From contig DATITA010000012.1 of assembly GCA_035468355.1 (NCBI GenBank), forward strand, positions 1 to 64,000: DNA of 64,000 nt. Reading direction: 5' to 3'. A program made the translations under genes and the position numbers. Every line of letters begins with the position of its first letter. Positions within the stretch are counted from its first letter, which is position 1. The notes beneath the pieces are model-generated. The model was not told the origin of the DNA. It did not search any database and was given only the letters and a program-made list of their open reading frames with translations. The stretch is from DATKSS01 sp035468355. Its GTDB lineage: Bacteria > Chloroflexota > Dormibacteria > Dormibacterales > Dormibacteraceae. Positions 17,170 through 24,187 of this stretch are shown piece after piece.

Positions 17170-18288
17170 TTATCCCCGCTCGGCTAGCGGTACCGGCTTT
17201 CGAGGTTCGGGTCCGATGTACTCCGACTGCGGGCGGATGATCCGGTTGTTGGCACTTTGCTCGAGCACGTGGGCGGTCCAGCCGGCTGCGCGCGAAACGG
17301 CGAAGGTCGGCGGAAAGTACTCCTTCGGGAGGCCGATCGCCTGCAGCACGCCGGCCGAGTAAAACTCGACGTTGGTGGCTTGCGGCCGTTCCGGGTGCTC
17401 TTCGTGGAGGATCGCCAGGGCCGTCTCCTCAACCTTCGAGGCGAGGTCGTAGAACTCAGGGTTGAGCCGCTCGCACATCGATTTGAGGATCCGCGCGCGG
17501 GGATCGTAAGTGCGGTAGATGCGATGGCCGAACCCCATGAATCGGACCTTCTGCTTTCGGGCCTCACGCATCCAGCGCTCGGCATTGGCGGCCGTTCCGA
17601 TCATCTCGAGCTGGTCCATCACCGCTGATGGCGCCCCGCCGTGGGCGGGGCCCTTGAGGGCCCCGATCGCTCCGACGAGGCACGACGCCAGGTCGGAGTC
17701 CGTCGACGCGATGACGCGGGCGGTGAAAGTCGAGGCGTTCATGCCGTGGTCCGCGAGCAGCACCAGGTAGGTGTTGAGCGCGCGGACGATCTCGGGGCTC
17801 GATTCCTTGCCGTTGAGCATGTACAGGTAGTTGGCCGCGTGCGCGAGGTCCGCCCGCGGTGCGATGGGATCGAGGCCGACCTGGCGCCGGTGGAAACTGG
17901 CGAGGATGGTTGGAAATGAAGCAGTTGCGTGCACCGCCAGCGGGATGGTCGGCTTTTCCAGCCGGTGCTCGACCCCTTGCACCGACACGACGCTGCGCAG
18001 CACGTCCATGGGGTCGGTGTCCTTGGGCAGCGCGTTCAGCGTGGCGGCCGCGGCCGGAGTCAGCGTTCGGGACGCCGCCAGCTCCAGCGTAAGTCCGTCA
18101 AGCTCGGCCCGGGTTGGAAGCCGGCCGTACCACAGCAGGTGCGCGACCTCTTCGAAGGACATGTCCTCGGCGAGGTCGGCGATCACGTAGCCGCGATAGA
18201 CCAACCGGCCGTTGTCGCCGTCCACCATCGAGATTGCCGTCTGCGCGGCGATGATTCCTTCGAGGCCGGGAACGTAAGCGCCGGTCAC
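17170..18288 (-). CDS. Citrate synthase-like protein, second copy, with Glu at the catalytic Asp position
   Basis: 372 aa. Family motifs: LVYRGYVIADLAE, LADHGMNASTF (first catalytic His), VGAIGALKGPAHGGA, MGFGHRIYRTYDPRA (second His and substrate Arg). In the third active-site block the usual NVDF is NVEF: the codon read on the minus strand is GAG. Asp at this place is the general base that makes the acetyl-CoA enolate. The product may thus be a weak, altered or regulatory citrate/2-methylcitrate synthase. GTG 18288 overlaps the stop of the upstream paralogue (GTGA); the open frame to 18690 runs over the paralogue and is not coding. Confidence 0.85.
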   Translation of the reverse strand: MTGAYVPGLEGIIAAQTAISMVDGDNGRLVYRGYVIADLAEDMSFEEVAHLLWYGRLPTRAELDGLTLELAASRTLTPAAAATLNALPKDTDPMDVLRSVVSVQGVEHRLEKPTIPLAVHATASFPTILASFHRRQVGLDPIAPRADLAHAANYLYMLNGKESSPEIVRALNTYLVLLADHGMNASTFTARVIASTDSDLASCLVGAIGALKGPAHGGAPSAVMDQLEMIGTAANAERWMREARKQKVRFMGFGHRIYRTYDPRARILKSMCERLNPEFYDLASKVEETALAILHEEHPERPQATNVEFYSAGVLQAIGLPKEYFPPTFAVSRAAGWTAHVLEQSANNRIIRPQSEYIGPEPRKPVPLAERG

Positions 18289-19403
18289 CTGGCGGCCAGC
18301 GGCAGCGCCTGCTTGCCGCCCTCGGGCCCGACCCACCTTGATGCCGGCCGGATGATCCGCAGGTCGGAAAGCGACTCCAGCACGTGGGCCGCCCAACCTA
18401 CGACGCGCGAGGTGGCGAAGATGCAGGTGAACATCTCCTTCGGTATGCCGGCCCCGGTCAGCACGACCGACGCCCAGAAGTCGACGTTGGTCGCGTTGGG
18501 CCTCTCGGGATGCGCCTCGTGAAGGATCTGCAGAGCAAGCTCCTCGGTGCGGACCGCGGTCTTGTGGAGCTGTGGCGCGGCCGTCTTCGACATCTCGCGA
18601 AGAATCTTGGCGCGGGGGTCGTAGGTCCGGTAAACGCGATGGCCGAAGCCGGCGAAACGCTCGTGGCGGGCGTGGGCGTCTTTCAGCCACTTCTCCGCGT
18701 TGTCGGCCGAGCCGATCTTGTCCAGCATCGTGCGGGCGGCGAGCGTCGCGCCGCCGTGCGCCGCGCCCTTCAGGGCCCCGATCGCGCCGACCACGGAAGA
18801 CGTAAGGTCGCTTCCGGTCGACGCGATGACACGGGCCGTGAAAGTGGACGCGTTGAGCCCATGGTCGGCCAGCAAGACGAGGTAGTGGCCGACCCAGCCG
18901 GCCCGCTCAGCGGGCGGCTCGGCGCCCTCCATCATCCACAGGAGGTTGGCCGCGTGGTCGAGGTCGGGTCGGGGTTCGACGATCTCTTTGCCCAGCCTCC
19001 TCCGGTGTGCGGCCGCGACGACGGTGGGGAAGATCGATGTGAGCGCGATCGCCTCATCGAGCGCCGGCTTCACGATGGACCTGGTCGACCCCTGTGCGGA
19101 GACGACCGTGCGGAGGGTGTCCATCGGGTCGGTGCCCGAGTCCAGCGCCATCAGGGCGCCGAGCGCCGCATCGTTCAGGGTGCGGGCCTCAGCCATCTGA
19201 CGGCGCAACGAGTCGAGCTGGCGGGTGTTCGGCAGCTCGCCGAATAGCAGGAGATGGACGATCTCCTCGTAGCTCGCGACCGCGGCCAGGTCTTCGATGA
19301 GGTATCCGCCGCGATAGATGAGCCGCCCGTTCGCCCCGTCCACCTCGCTCACCGCGGTCTCCGCAGCGACCACTCCCTCGAGCCCGGGGCTGAACTCCGT
19401 CAC
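18285..19403 (-). CDS. gltA: Citrate synthase (or 2-methylcitrate synthase)
   Basis: 372 aa, the same length as the adjacent copy and clearly its paralogue. LIYRGGYLIEDLA, LADHGLNASTF, AAHGGATLAARTMLDKIG, FAGFGHRVYRTYDPRA and ATNVDFWAS give all three catalytic residues, His-His-Asp. It condenses oxaloacetate with acetyl-CoA (or propionyl-CoA) at entry to the TCA cycle. GTG 19403 is chosen because the family's N-terminal block EFSPGLEGVVAAETAVSEV follows immediately and TACACT lies 8 bases upstream. It heads the operon with the second copy and perhaps the membrane genes to 14700. Confidence 0.92.
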   Translation of the reverse strand: MTEFSPGLEGVVAAETAVSEVDGANGRLIYRGGYLIEDLAAVASYEEIVHLLLFGELPNTRQLDSLRRQMAEARTLNDAALGALMALDSGTDPMDTLRTVVSAQGSTRSIVKPALDEAIALTSIFPTVVAAAHRRRLGKEIVEPRPDLDHAANLLWMMEGAEPPAERAGWVGHYLVLLADHGLNASTFTARVIASTGSDLTSSVVGAIGALKGAAHGGATLAARTMLDKIGSADNAEKWLKDAHARHERFAGFGHRVYRTYDPRAKILREMSKTAAPQLHKTAVRTEELALQILHEAHPERPNATNVDFWASVVLTGAGIPKEMFTCIFATSRVVGWAAHVLESLSDLRIIRPASRWVGPEGGKQALPLAAR

Positions 19404-19411
19404 GACACGTA

Positions 19412-19417
19412 AGTGTA
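19412..19417 (-). promoter_or_regulatory. -10-like TACACT for citrate synthase
   Basis: Minus-strand TACACT, 8 bases before GTG 19403; the opposite-strand hexamer for 19459 lies about 30 bp away. Confidence 0.5.
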
Positions 19418-19445
19418 CGGAGGCCCGGTTCACGACCGGAACCTC

Positions 19446-19451
19446 TAGAGT
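19446..19451 (+). promoter_or_regulatory. -10-like TAGAGT before 19459
   Basis: TAGAGT ends 7 bases before GTG 19459, which favours that GTG over the next codon, ATG 19462, as the start. Confidence 0.45.
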
Positions 19452-19458
19452 TCGGCCG

Positions 19459-20043
19459 GTGATGGTCGCAGCCCCGGCCGTCGACTCGCGACCCGTGCGA
19501 TTCCTGACCTGGTTCGCGCTCGTAGTCACCCTCGCCACGGCCATCGCGTACGCATTGCTGGTCCGGGCGCAGGGCGGCTACGGCGGCTTGGACGTGCTGA
19601 CCGTCCCGTTCGTGACCGCCTACATGCTCCTGATGGGAGCCCTGCTCGCCGCCTCGCTGCAGCGCCGGCTGCCCGCAAGGTTGCGCATGCCTCTGCGCGC
19701 AGCGGCGGCGGGGGGCTTGCTCGTGCTGGGGATCCTCGCGCTCTTTTCGATTGGGCTGCCCCTCGTGATTGCGGGGGCGATGGCCACGGGCGCCACGGTG
19801 CGCACGCTCCGCGGTCCGCACCTGACCTCGGTGGCGCTCATCGCCGTGGCCGGGTCGCTGCTTGCCGTCGCGGTGCTCGTGGCCGGCTTCGAGGCGACCC
19901 AGAGATACATCGTGTGTCCCGCCCAGGGCACTTATGGAGGCGGTGGATCGGGCTTCGTGAGCGGCCCATATCACTACGAGTGCGTCGACGGGAAACTGAC
20001 CTTCCGGTCGGGCGCCTGCAACGGGCCTGGGCCCGCCTGCTAG
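19459..20043 (+). CDS. Hypothetical membrane protein with cysteine-bearing C-terminal tail
   Basis: About 194 aa, not recognised. Four hydrophobic helices are seen at roughly 15-35, 48-68, 80-105 and 120-145, followed by a polar, probably external tail rich in Gly and Tyr with five Cys (IVCPAQG, YECVDGK, GACNGPGPAC), which could form disulfides. It is divergent from the citrate synthase operon, with about 55 bp between the starts. No neighbour gives a function. Confidence 0.6.
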   Translation: MMVAAPAVDSRPVRFLTWFALVVTLATAIAYALLVRAQGGYGGLDVLTVPFVTAYMLLMGALLAASLQRRLPARLRMPLRAAAAGGLLVLGILALFSIGLPLVIAGAMATGATVRTLRGPHLTSVALIAVAGSLLAVAVLVAGFEATQRYIVCPAQGTYGGGGSGFVSGPYHYECVDGKLTFRSGACNGPGPAC

Positions 20044-20050
20044 CGCCCTC

Positions 20051-20163
20051 TCAGACCATCCCCAGCTCCCAGCGCGCATCCTCGGTCATGCGCTCTGGGG
20101 TCCAGACCAGCTCGTAGACGAGATCCACACCCGGGTGGCCGATGCAGGGCAGCGTGAGCAGGT
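20051..20163 (-). pseudogene. Remnant 3' end of a second SufT/PaaD-like gene
   Basis: The 111 bases 20053-20163 align without gaps to 21485-21595, the 3' end of the intact SufT gene, with 10 mismatches; the first 56 bases are identical. Read on the minus strand the remnant ends GVDLVYELVWTPERMTED and stops at TGA 20053-20051. Several mismatches change residues (CIGHPG for GISDAG), so it looks like an older paralogue rather than a recent copy. It has no start; the acyltransferase gene abuts it at 20165. Confidence 0.75.
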
Positions 20164-20164
20164 A

Positions 20165-21355
20165 TCAGGCCGCGGACGCGCCTTTCGGCTGAGCGATTGA
20201 AACCGCACGCCCCATGCGCCGGCTGCCTGCGGAAACAGTCCACCGGTTCTTGATCCGCAGCGCAGGCTTTTCAATAGCGAAGTAAGTTCCGGTGGCCAAA
20301 GCCACGGTGCAGCACGCAAGTTCCAGGAGCCCAGGGATGTAACTGGATGACAGCAAGCCCGAGTTGAAGAGCACGTGGTGTATCGGCTCATGCCACAGAT
20401 AGATCCCGTACGAGACGTCGCCTAGAAAGACCAGAGGACGCCACGACAGAGCCTTCGGCACCGTGGCCGCCTTACCACTGAACGCGACCGTGCCCACGAC
20501 CAGGAAGAAGGCCAATCCGCAGAGCGGGCTGAACACGTACATATGGCGGTCGTAAGCGAGGCCGGACGCGGTGAGAAGGACCAAGATTCCGGCGCCCCCG
20601 ATCACAAGCGCTCGGGTGGAAGGCTCATATTGGGGCCAGCGCGAGCGGAAGCTGCCCAGTAGCATGCCGAAACCGAACAGGTGGAATTTGGTCAACGGCC
20701 CGCCAGTGATCGCCTGGTCACTCGGCGTCATGGCCAGCGTTGCCAGAGAGAGCAGGCTGAGGGCGCCGATCACAAATACGCCCAGCCAAAGGCGTTGCTG
20801 CGGCTTAGGCCAGGCCATAAGCACGAGATAGAGGACCGGCAGCAGCAAATAGAACGCCATTTCGTCGTCGAGGGACCAAGCCACGGGTATCAGGTCGCCG
20901 CTGGTCTCGACCCCGGTGAATGTAAGGGCGTGCGCAAGGCGGAGCAGCGATTGATCCGATCGGTCCCAGGTCGCCAAGAAGACGATCAACACCGCAAGGA
21001 AATAGAGGGGAACGATACGCAGCGCCCGGTTCAAGGCGAAATGCCAGATCTTTACCCTTGATCGATCGGTGAGCGAGTTCGCAAACGGCCGATAAAGCAG
21101 AAAGCCCGAGATCACAAAGAACAGGGCCACGCCAGTCGCCATGTTCTCGACGAACAGGCGTGGCAATCCCGCCAGCGGTGATGTTGCCATCGTATGCGAC
21201 GCCACAACTCCCAGTGCGGCGAACGCGCGGAGGGCGGTGATCCCCTTGAACCGGGTTCCTTCACCGTCCTTGGTGGCCAGGCGGCCCTGGCCGAGCCATG
21301 CCAGCGCCAACGTAAGGCCGGTCGCCCCTCCGATGACGGCAAGCGGGGTCAGCAC
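20165..21355 (-). CDS. Acyltransferase family 3 (OafA/YrhL-like) membrane O-acyltransferase
   Basis: 396 aa with about ten membrane helices. Family features: ITALRAFAALGVVASHTM (catalytic-type His with the preceding Arg), VALFFVISGFLLYRPF, and SYGIYLWHEPIHHVLF near the end. These enzymes put acetyl or other acyl groups on surface polysaccharides or peptidoglycan. The start is GTG 21355. The GC content is lower than in the suf genes on one side and the citrate synthases on the other. It sits exactly between a SufT remnant and the intact SufT gene, so it looks like an insertion. There is no SGNH domain fusion. Confidence 0.85.
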   Translation of the reverse strand: MLTPLAVIGGATGLTLALAWLGQGRLATKDGEGTRFKGITALRAFAALGVVASHTMATSPLAGLPRLFVENMATGVALFFVISGFLLYRPFANSLTDRSRVKIWHFALNRALRIVPLYFLAVLIVFLATWDRSDQSLLRLAHALTFTGVETSGDLIPVAWSLDDEMAFYLLLPVLYLVLMAWPKPQQRLWLGVFVIGALSLLSLATLAMTPSDQAITGGPLTKFHLFGFGMLLGSFRSRWPQYEPSTRALVIGGAGILVLLTASGLAYDRHMYVFSPLCGLAFFLVVGTVAFSGKAATVPKALSWRPLVFLGDVSYGIYLWHEPIHHVLFNSGLLSSSYIPGLLELACCTVALATGTYFAIEKPALRIKNRWTVSAGSRRMGRAVSIAQPKGASAA

Positions 21356-21437
21356 CTAAATTCTGGAGCCTGGGTGCATCGACACGTTCAAGGTGACGGC
21401 GTTCACTGGCATTAATTGCGCAGTTACCGCCACTCGA

Positions 21438-21461
21438 CGGCCGCTGGTCACCCAGCGGCCG
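21438..21461 (-). terminator. Strong hairpin after the suf operon
   Basis: A 10-bp perfect stem (21438-21447 with 21452-21461) closes a 4-base loop, about 22 bases past the stop of the SufT gene. No T run follows, so it may act as an intrinsic-type terminator without a U tract or only protect the 3' end. Confidence 0.55.
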
Positions 21462-21482
21462 GCCGCCAGGCTTCGGCGGTCT

Positions 21483-21824
21483 CTAGACCATCCCCAGCTC
21501 CCAGCGCGCATCCTCGGTCATGCGCTCTGGGGTCCAGACCGGCTCGTAGACGAGGTCGACGCCGGCGTCGCTGATGCCGGGCAGGGTGAGCAGGTGATCG
21601 CGGACGTCCGCCATCACCTCGGCCGCCATCGGGCAGCCGAGCGCGGTGAGGGTCATCTTCACGTCGACGCGCTCAGGCTTGATCGCGATGTCATAGATCA
21701 ACCCCAGGTCGACGATGTTGACGGGGATCTCCGGGTCGAAGCACTGTCGCAGGACTTCAATCACGTCCTCGGGCTTCACGGTCGAATCAGCCGCGACCTG
21801 GGACGTCGGGCTGAAATCCGTCAC
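21483..21824 (-). CDS. sufT: SufT / MIP18-PaaD family Fe-S cluster assembly protein
   Basis: 113 aa. DUF59/MIP18 domain: EVLRQCFDPEIPVNIVDLGL with the DPEIP core, and MTLTALGCPMAAEV with the conserved Cys. SufT proteins help mature Fe-S enzymes and are commonly the last gene of actinobacterial-type SUF operons. GTG 21824 overlaps the rhodanese stop (GTGA), so translation is probably coupled; the open frame upstream of it is the rhodanese gene read out of frame. A decayed paralogue of its 3' end lies 1.4 kb away at 20051. Confidence 0.88.
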   Translation of the reverse strand: MTDFSPTSQVAADSTVKPEDVIEVLRQCFDPEIPVNIVDLGLIYDIAIKPERVDVKMTLTALGCPMAAEVMADVRDHLLTLPGISDAGVDLVYEPVWTPERMTEDARWELGMV

Positions 21825-22150
21825 GGTTTTTCCAGCGGCAGACCGGCATCTCGCCATGCCTTGGTGCCGCCCCGGAGGTTGACCACGTCCTTGACGCCGA
21901 GCGCGACCGCCATTTCGGAGGCCACCGCCGACCGTTCCCCGACGTGGCAAACGAAGATCGTGCGGTCTCGAAACTTCTGCGCGGCCGGGTGGGCGAGGAT
22001 CGAGTTGAGGACGACGTGGCGCGCTCCGGGAACGTGGCCCTTGTTCCACTCCCAGTCCTCTCGTACGTCGACGACCTCGTAGCCGTCGTCGATTAGCTGC
22101 TTGACCCCGTCCACCGTGATCTCGCGGAATGGAGCTTCCTGGTTGGTCAT
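21821..22150 (-). CDS. Rhodanese-like domain protein
   Basis: 109 aa, a single rhodanese domain. VVDVREDWEWNKGHVPGARH is the entry motif, and FVCHVGERSAVA is the active-site loop with its nucleophilic Cys. It can carry a persulfide sulfur. Its place inside the SUF operon, 6 bases after sufU and overlapping sufT, suggests a sulfur-relay or sulfide-handling role for cluster assembly. The start is ATG 22150. Confidence 0.88.
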   Translation of the reverse strand: MTNQEAPFREITVDGVKQLIDDGYEVVDVREDWEWNKGHVPGARHVVLNSILAHPAAQKFRDRTIFVCHVGERSAVASEMAVALGVKDVVNLRGGTKAWRDAGLPLEKP

Positions 22151-22156
22151 TGGTCT

Positions 22157-22564
22157 TTAGTCCTCCTCATCATCAGCCAGACCGTACGCGCCGACTTTCA
22201 AAACCTTCAGTGACAGCAGCGCGCATTTGATGCGCGCGGGCGAGATATCGATCCCGAGCTCGCCCAAAACGTCCGCCTTGCCGATCTGCTTGGCCTGCTC
22301 GAGCGGAAGGCCTTTGATGCGCTCGGTCAGCAGCGAAGCCGACGCCTGTGAGATGGCGCAGCCGCGACCATGGAACCGCACGTCTTCGATGACCCCGTCC
22401 TTGATGCGGAAATCCATCCCGATCACGTCCCCGCACAGCGGGTTGTCCTCCTCGTGGCTGATGTCCGGATGCTCGAGGCGGCCGAAGTTCCGCGGGTTCT
22501 TGTAATGGTCGAGGATGTACTCGCGATAGAACTGATCGTCTGGGTTGCCGGAACGTGAGCTCAT
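22157..22564 (-). CDS. sufU: SufU, Fe-S assembly sulfur-transfer protein (IscU-like)
   Basis: 135 aa. The three conserved Cys are present: NPLCGDVI, HGRGCAISQASASLL and RIKCALLSLKVL, with the Asp of CGD completing the Zn site. The insert between the first two Cys blocks is typical of SufU rather than IscU. It accepts sulfur from SufS. ATG 22564 overlaps the stop of a 31-codon ORF that repeats its N-terminal SGNPDDQFY. The longer frame to 22726 is not coding. Confidence 0.92.
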   Translation of the reverse strand: MSSRSGNPDDQFYREYILDHYKNPRNFGRLEHPDISHEEDNPLCGDVIGMDFRIKDGVIEDVRFHGRGCAISQASASLLTERIKGLPLEQAKQIGKADVLGELGIDISPARIKCALLSLKVLKVGAYGLADDEED

Positions 22565-22656
22565 GCGGACCAGCGCAAATGCGGGGTCCCCGCGAAATCG
22601 AAGATTTCGTGGGGTGCATAGAACTGATCGTCGGGGTTGCCCGAAGGTGCGGTCAT
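22561..22656 (-). CDS. 31-codon ORF between sufS and sufU, duplicate of the sufU start plus palindrome
   Basis: ATG 22656 overlaps the sufS stop (ATGA) and its own TGA overlaps the sufU ATG (ATGA), so it is placed as a translated link. It begins MTAPSGNPDDQFY, against MSSRSGNPDDQFY in SufU, then diverges into a sequence encoded by a near-perfect 27-nt hairpin (22588-22614). It may be a duplication scar left by a palindromic element; whether the peptide has a role is unknown. Confidence 0.45.
   Translation of the reverse strand: MTAPSGNPDDQFYAPHEIFDFAGTPHLRWSA
22581..22614. repeat. Overlapping palindromes GCGGGGTCCCCGC and a 27-nt hairpin
   Basis: 22588-22614 pairs CCCC/GGGG and CGAAATC/GATTTCG around a 3-base loop with one mismatch. 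It overlaps a 13-bp palindrome at 22581-22593, so two alternative hairpins are possible in the sufS-sufU junction of the mRNA. Confidence 0.6.
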
Positions 22657-23870
22657 GCGAATATTCTCTGGGCCTCTTTGATGGAACCGACCAGGCGGTC
22701 GACTTCGTCCTTCTGGGTGTAGACATAGAAGGACGCGCGAGCGGTGGCCGCCACGCCGAGTCGCGTCATGAGGGGCATCGCGCAGTGGTGTCCGGCCCGC
22801 AGGCACACCTGGTCGCGGTCGGCGATCGTGGCCAGGTCATGGGGGTGGATCCCCTCGAGCGCAAACGAGATGACTCCCGCGCGGTGTGATGGCGGCGGAC
22901 CGTAGACGGTCAGGCCTTCGACCTCGCTGAGCGCCTCATAGGCATACTCGGTGATCTCGATCTCGTGCGCCCGCACTGCGTCCATGCCCAGGCCGACGAG
23001 ATAGTCGACGGCAGCCCCGAGCCCGATCACCTCAGCGATCGCCTGGGTACCCGCCTCGAACTTCCACGGCAAATCGTGGTAGGTCGTCCCCTCCAGGCGG
23101 ACGGTCTTGATCATGTCGCCGCCGGACATGAAGGGGTCCATCATCTCGAGCAGCTCGCGGCGCCCGTACAGGATGCCGGCGCCCGTGGGCCCGAGCATCT
23201 TGTGGCCGCTGAACGCGTAGAAATCACATCCGAGCTCCTGCACGTCGACGGGTTGGTGCGGAGTGCTCTGGGCCGCGTCCACGAGCACAGTTGCGCCGGC
23301 CTTCCTCGCGGCGGCGACCATCGCGCGCGCCGGGTTGATGGTGCCCAGGGCGTTGCTCACCACGTTGAACGCGACGAGCTTTGGTCCGCGCGTCAACAGG
23401 TCGGCGTACTGGTCCTGGCGCAGCTCCCCTTTATCGTCGATGTCGACGAACTCGATCTTCGCGCCGCGCTCGGCGGCGAGGATCTGCCACGGGACGATGT
23501 TGGAGTGGTGGTCGAGGATCGTGAGCACGATCAGGTCGCCGCGCTGGATGTTCTTACGGCCCCAGGAGTACGCCACGAGGTTGATGGCCTCGGTCGTGCC
23601 GCGCGTGTAGATGATCTCCTTGGTCGAGCTTGCGTTGATGAGACCGCGCACCTTCTCGCGCGTCGCCTCGTACCGGACGGTCGCCTCCTCCGCGATGTGG
23701 TACGCGGCGCGGTGGATGTTCGAGTTGAACTTCTCGAAATACTCGAGCATGGCGCCGGTCACCTGGCGTGGGCGCTGCGACGTGTTCGCCGAGTCCAGGT
23801 ACGCGATGCCGGTCTCGAGGATCGGAAAGTCCTTCCTGATCGCGGTTACGTCGAGGGGTCGCACGGCCAT
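22653..23870 (-). CDS. sufS: SufS cysteine desulfurase
   Basis: 405 aa, a type II (SufS/CsdA) PLP enzyme. YLDSANTSQRP at the start, TRGTTEAINLVA, DHHSNIVPWQ, VDAAQSTPHQPVDV, FSGHKMLGPTGAGIL with the PLP-binding Lys, and LRAGHHCAMPLM with the catalytic Cys. It releases sulfur from cysteine and passes it to SufU as a persulfide. ATG 23870 lies 2 bases after the Rieske gene stop; the upstream open frame belongs to that gene in another frame. Confidence 0.95.
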   Translation of the reverse strand: MAVRPLDVTAIRKDFPILETGIAYLDSANTSQRPRQVTGAMLEYFEKFNSNIHRAAYHIAEEATVRYEATREKVRGLINASSTKEIIYTRGTTEAINLVAYSWGRKNIQRGDLIVLTILDHHSNIVPWQILAAERGAKIEFVDIDDKGELRQDQYADLLTRGPKLVAFNVVSNALGTINPARAMVAAARKAGATVLVDAAQSTPHQPVDVQELGCDFYAFSGHKMLGPTGAGILYGRRELLEMMDPFMSGGDMIKTVRLEGTTYHDLPWKFEAGTQAIAEVIGLGAAVDYLVGLGMDAVRAHEIEITEYAYEALSEVEGLTVYGPPPSHRAGVISFALEGIHPHDLATIADRDQVCLRAGHHCAMPLMTRLGVAATARASFYVYTQKDEVDRLVGSIKEAQRIFA

Positions 23871-23872
23871 CC

Positions 23873-24187
23873 TCAGTCGGGCACCTCCACGAAGATGTCC
23901 TTGCCCTCCACGGTCACCGGGTAGGTCCTGGTGGGTATCACGGCCGGCAATCCAGTCACTTTGCCGGTCTTCAGGTTGAATCGCGAGCCGTGCTGCGGGC
24001 ACTCGACGTCGAGCTCGAACAGCTCCCCCTGGCTGAGCAGGAAGTTCTCGTGGGTGCACTCGTCGTCGATGGCGTAGAAGTTGCCATCTTCCGCATGCGC
24101 CAGGCAGATCTCAGTGCCACCGGCCCGGACCCCTTTCAGCGCTTGAGCCGGTACCTCGTCGACCGACGCGACGCGATGCCTAGCCAA
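23873..24187 (-). CDS. Rieske [2Fe-2S] ferredoxin-type protein in the suf operon
   Basis: 104 aa, a single Rieske domain. The cluster ligands are DECTHENFLLSQG (Cys-X-His) and VECPQHGSRFN (Cys-X2-His). Such small proteins resemble the ferredoxin components of non-haem dioxygenases and recur between sufD and sufS in some bacteria, where they may give electrons for assembly or act as a redox sensor. The TTG start at 24187 overlaps the sufD stop by 8 bases and has GGAG 7 bases upstream; no in-frame ATG exists nearby. Confidence 0.88.
   Translation of the reverse strand: MARHRVASVDEVPAQALKGVRAGGTEICLAHAEDGNFYAIDDECTHENFLLSQGELFELDVECPQHGSRFNLKTGKVTGLPAVIPTRTYPVTVEGKDIFVEVPD

Noticed and set aside
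17170..18690. 506-aa version of the second citrate synthase
   Set aside because: The first ~134 codons are an out-of-frame reading of the upstream citrate synthase; GTG 18288 gives a normal 372-aa enzyme.
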